This document shows positions 17,856-19,411 of a stretch of DNA of 19,411 bases, piece after piece. The notes beneath the pieces are model-generated. The model searched no databases. It worked only from the letters and a program-made list of their open reading frames with translations, and was not told the origin of the DNA. The first letter of the stretch is position 1, and the number at the start of each line of letters is the position of its first letter. Made by a program: the position numbers and the translations under genes. Source of the stretch: Sideroxydans sp. (GTDB lineage Bacteria; Pseudomonadota; Gammaproteobacteria; Burkholderiales; Gallionellaceae); contig JAVBYP010000001.1 in the NCBI GenBank assembly GCA_030823965.1, forward strand, positions 1 through 19,411, written 5' to 3'.

Positions 17856-18368
17856 TTAGGATTTTTGATTTTTTGGTGAGCTTGTGACAGCGTTAGCAGC
17901 TATAATAACTATTGCTCCCCCTAGAATTGTAGCTACAGCCTTTCCATTAGTTTCCCAGAATTTCCGCCAAAAAGAATTGTTTTGTTCATTGATCTTATTA
18001 ATTGTTGCCGCAATTTCGTTGGAAGCTTGCACGATGTCGGAAGCAATTTTCATTCTGCATTTGTCGGATTTGCACTGCAAAGCTACTTCTTTCAAACCAT
18101 CCACCGTGGTTGCCAATTGTTTCAAAGCATCAAGTGCTGCCAGTTGAGCTTTTCCTGCGTTTTCTACCTGACTAATCGCTAGTTTTATGAACTCATTTAG
18201 TGAGGCTAGGATTGTTGGCGCTAGCTCTATCAACGCCGCAAACACTTGGGGCGTAAGCTCTTTATTGAAGAATTGAGTGAGTAGCTGGTCGTGCTGTTTT
18301 GGCGTGAGGTTGGTAAAATCGTTTATGCCAGTAACGGTGTGAAGCTCGGCGCTTGCCTTTTTGTCCAT
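17856..18368 (-). CDS. Small C-tail-anchored coiled protein of unknown function
   Basis: A 170-residue protein. AAGGAG at 18377-18382, eight bases before the ATG at 18368, strongly supports the start. Residues about 20-135 are helical and heptad-like, rich in Ala, Leu, Lys and Gln (ALIELAPTILASLNEFIKLA; GKAQLAALDALKQLATTV), with two cysteines in QCKSDKC. Residues 144-161 (AVATILGGAIVIIAANAV) are a likely transmembrane helix, leaving a short basic tail, so it is probably anchored to the inner membrane with the helical part cytoplasmic. It is divergent from the hamA-like gene with about 75 bp between the starts. It may be an accessory of that locus or unrelated; I recognise no family. Confidence 0.75.
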   Translation of the reverse strand: MDKKASAELHTVTGINDFTNLTPKQHDQLLTQFFNKELTPQVFAALIELAPTILASLNEFIKLAISQVENAGKAQLAALDALKQLATTVDGLKEVALQCKSDKCRMKIASDIVQASNEIAATINKINEQNNSFWRKFWETNGKAVATILGGAIVIIAANAVTSSPKNQKS

Positions 18369-18442
18369 AGAATTAGCTCCTTAGGGAAGAGAAATTGTGA
18401 CCAAAAGGTTGGCTGCGTTTTCGGTTCGGGTATGCTGCTTGA

Positions 18443-19411
18443 GTGACCGTGATCCACCGGGATATCAGCAATTTTTCAGAAGCTACTCCAATTATTCAGC
18501 GATGTACATTTTCATGTAATTTGGATAACGAATTTTATAGCATGCATAATTTGATGGAGGAGTTGCCGTTGCCTATCAATTGGGAAAGGTTGCTTACCGT
18601 GGACTGCGACAAGCTCACTTCCTTGTTCATTGAACAAGGGAGACATTCTGAGGCTAAACTCCAAATCAGAGGGTATTCATTACCTTTTGTTGGGACTCAG
18701 CAGCGTTGGAGTGCGGTGATCGAGGAGCTTGCTCGTTTAATGTTGAAGTATGTGTTTCCTGAAAGAGAGCGGCCTGATGATATTGACTGGCGCAAAGCGC
18801 GGGATAAGTTTGGCGATATTTCTCCTGTGAGCGATGGCAAGTTAGGAGAAATGTTGCTTTATTTTTTGGTTGAAGCGGCATTTAAAACTCCCCTTATGGG
18901 CTATAAGCTGAAAGACTTATCAAACCCAAACGATCAAGTGAAAGGGGCAGATGGTTTATTCGTAGGTGAATACCAAGGAGAAACCGCTCTTTTGATTGGC
19001 GAGTCTAAAATTCATAAGCGCCTTAAAGGAGGTGTTGCTAGTGCAATCGCCTCACTTCAAAGGTTTCATGATTCTGCTGGGCCATATGAGCATGAATTGT
19101 ATATTGCTCGGAAGTACCCAAGGGAAAGGGGGTTAGATGCAGAAGCGATAGATACGGTATTGCAAATAATTAGTGGCGATAACCAACAGAGAATACTGGT
19201 TCATCCTGTATTGGTTTCGTATGATTACGAAAATATAAGCGCTATTTCTAAAAAGGCAAAGAAAAAAGAAGAAGCAGATAGTTTACTAAAAATAGAGTTA
19301 GAAACAGAGATAGAAACCTGGAAAGATGCAATATCAAAAAAAGAAGCTTATTATCCGACTCCATATCAAACGTATTTAGATTTCTTTTTTATACCAGCAG
19401 AAAGTACACTT
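18443..19411 (+). CDS. hamA: HamA-like (DUF1837) Hachiman nuclease, 3' end outside window
   Basis: An open frame of 323 codons with no stop before the window end. Features of DUF1837/HamA are clear: GKLGEMLLYFLVEAAF, then VKGADGLFV with Asp170, and LLIGESKIHKRLKGGV with Glu187-Ser-Lys189. These give a PD-(D/E)XK-type D...E-x-K set (numbering from GTG 18443). HamA is the nuclease effector of the Hachiman anti-phage system, held in check by the HamB helicase, which should follow directly outside this window. The start is uncertain: an in-frame TGA at 18440 limits it, so GTG 18443 or 18449 is possible, or ATG 18542 or 18554, none with a strong ribosome site. The gene is AT-rich compared with the restriction operon. 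The C-terminal end cannot be judged. Confidence 0.87.
   Translation, partial: MTVIHRDISNFSEATPIIQRCTFSCNLDNEFYSMHNLMEELPLPINWERLLTVDCDKLTSLFIEQGRHSEAKLQIRGYSLPFVGTQQRWSAVIEELARLMLKYVFPERERPDDIDWRKARDKFGDISPVSDGKLGEMLLYFLVEAAFKTPLMGYKLKDLSNPNDQVKGADGLFVGEYQGETALLIGESKIHKRLKGGVASAIASLQRFHDSAGPYEHELYIARKYPRERGLDAEAIDTVLQIISGDNQQRILVHPVLVSYDYENISAISKKAKKKEEADSLLKIELETEIETWKDAISKKEAYYPTPYQTYLDFFFIPAESTL

Overview
The window is an accessory, defence-rich stretch of a Pseudomonadota (probably gamma- or betaproteobacterial) genome. This is inferred from Shine-Dalgarno-led genes with mixed GC content, proteobacterial HipA/HipB and P4-type integrase relics, and tRNA fragments that encode CCA. The species cannot be named from the sequence. 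Base composition changes in blocks: 7651-12447 is GC-rich, while 12470-13330, parts of 13900-14330 and everything after about 17010 are AT-richer. This fits modular acquisition.

Layout. (1) 1-2018: a small XRE regulator, then a HipB/HipA-type toxin-antitoxin operon whose promoter carries three copies of a 16-bp palindrome at 49-50 bp spacing. (2) 2019-3175: no intact gene. It holds the broken N-terminal part of a P4-type integrase next to a 26-nt 3' end of a tRNA-Ser gene, a classic island-attachment arrangement. (3) 3176-6955: three co-directional genes. The first is a glycosyltransferase fused to a radical-SAM/SPASM enzyme, the second a WG-repeat protein, the third a histidine phosphatase. 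I do not recognise this set as a named system, and degenerate att-like sequence lies on both sides of it (2411-2557 and 7117-7196). (4) 7651-12447: a tightly overlapping operon of two adenine-methylase-like proteins and a GIY-YIG-like/SF2-helicase fusion, a restriction-modification-type locus. (5) 12470-13042: an AT-rich orphan gene. (6) 13337-17010: an McrB-like AAA+ ATPase and an McrC-like PD-(D/E)XK nuclease overlapping by ATGA, a modification-dependent (type IV-like) restriction pair. (7) 17011-17855: no gene. It holds hairpins, a 3' fragment resembling initiator tRNA-fMet, and a perfect 22-bp-stem terminator. (8) 17856-19411: a small membrane-anchored protein on the minus strand, divergent from the start of a HamA (DUF1837, Hachiman) gene that runs off the window; its HamB helicase would lie just beyond.

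Together the genes make a defence island: methylation-linked restriction, restriction of modified DNA, Hachiman and a HipBA module, punctuated by integration scars. The most novel part is the 3176-6955 cassette. The most unusual known-family locus is the restriction operon, in which the SAM-binding and catalytic motifs appear to be divided between two overlapping methylase genes.
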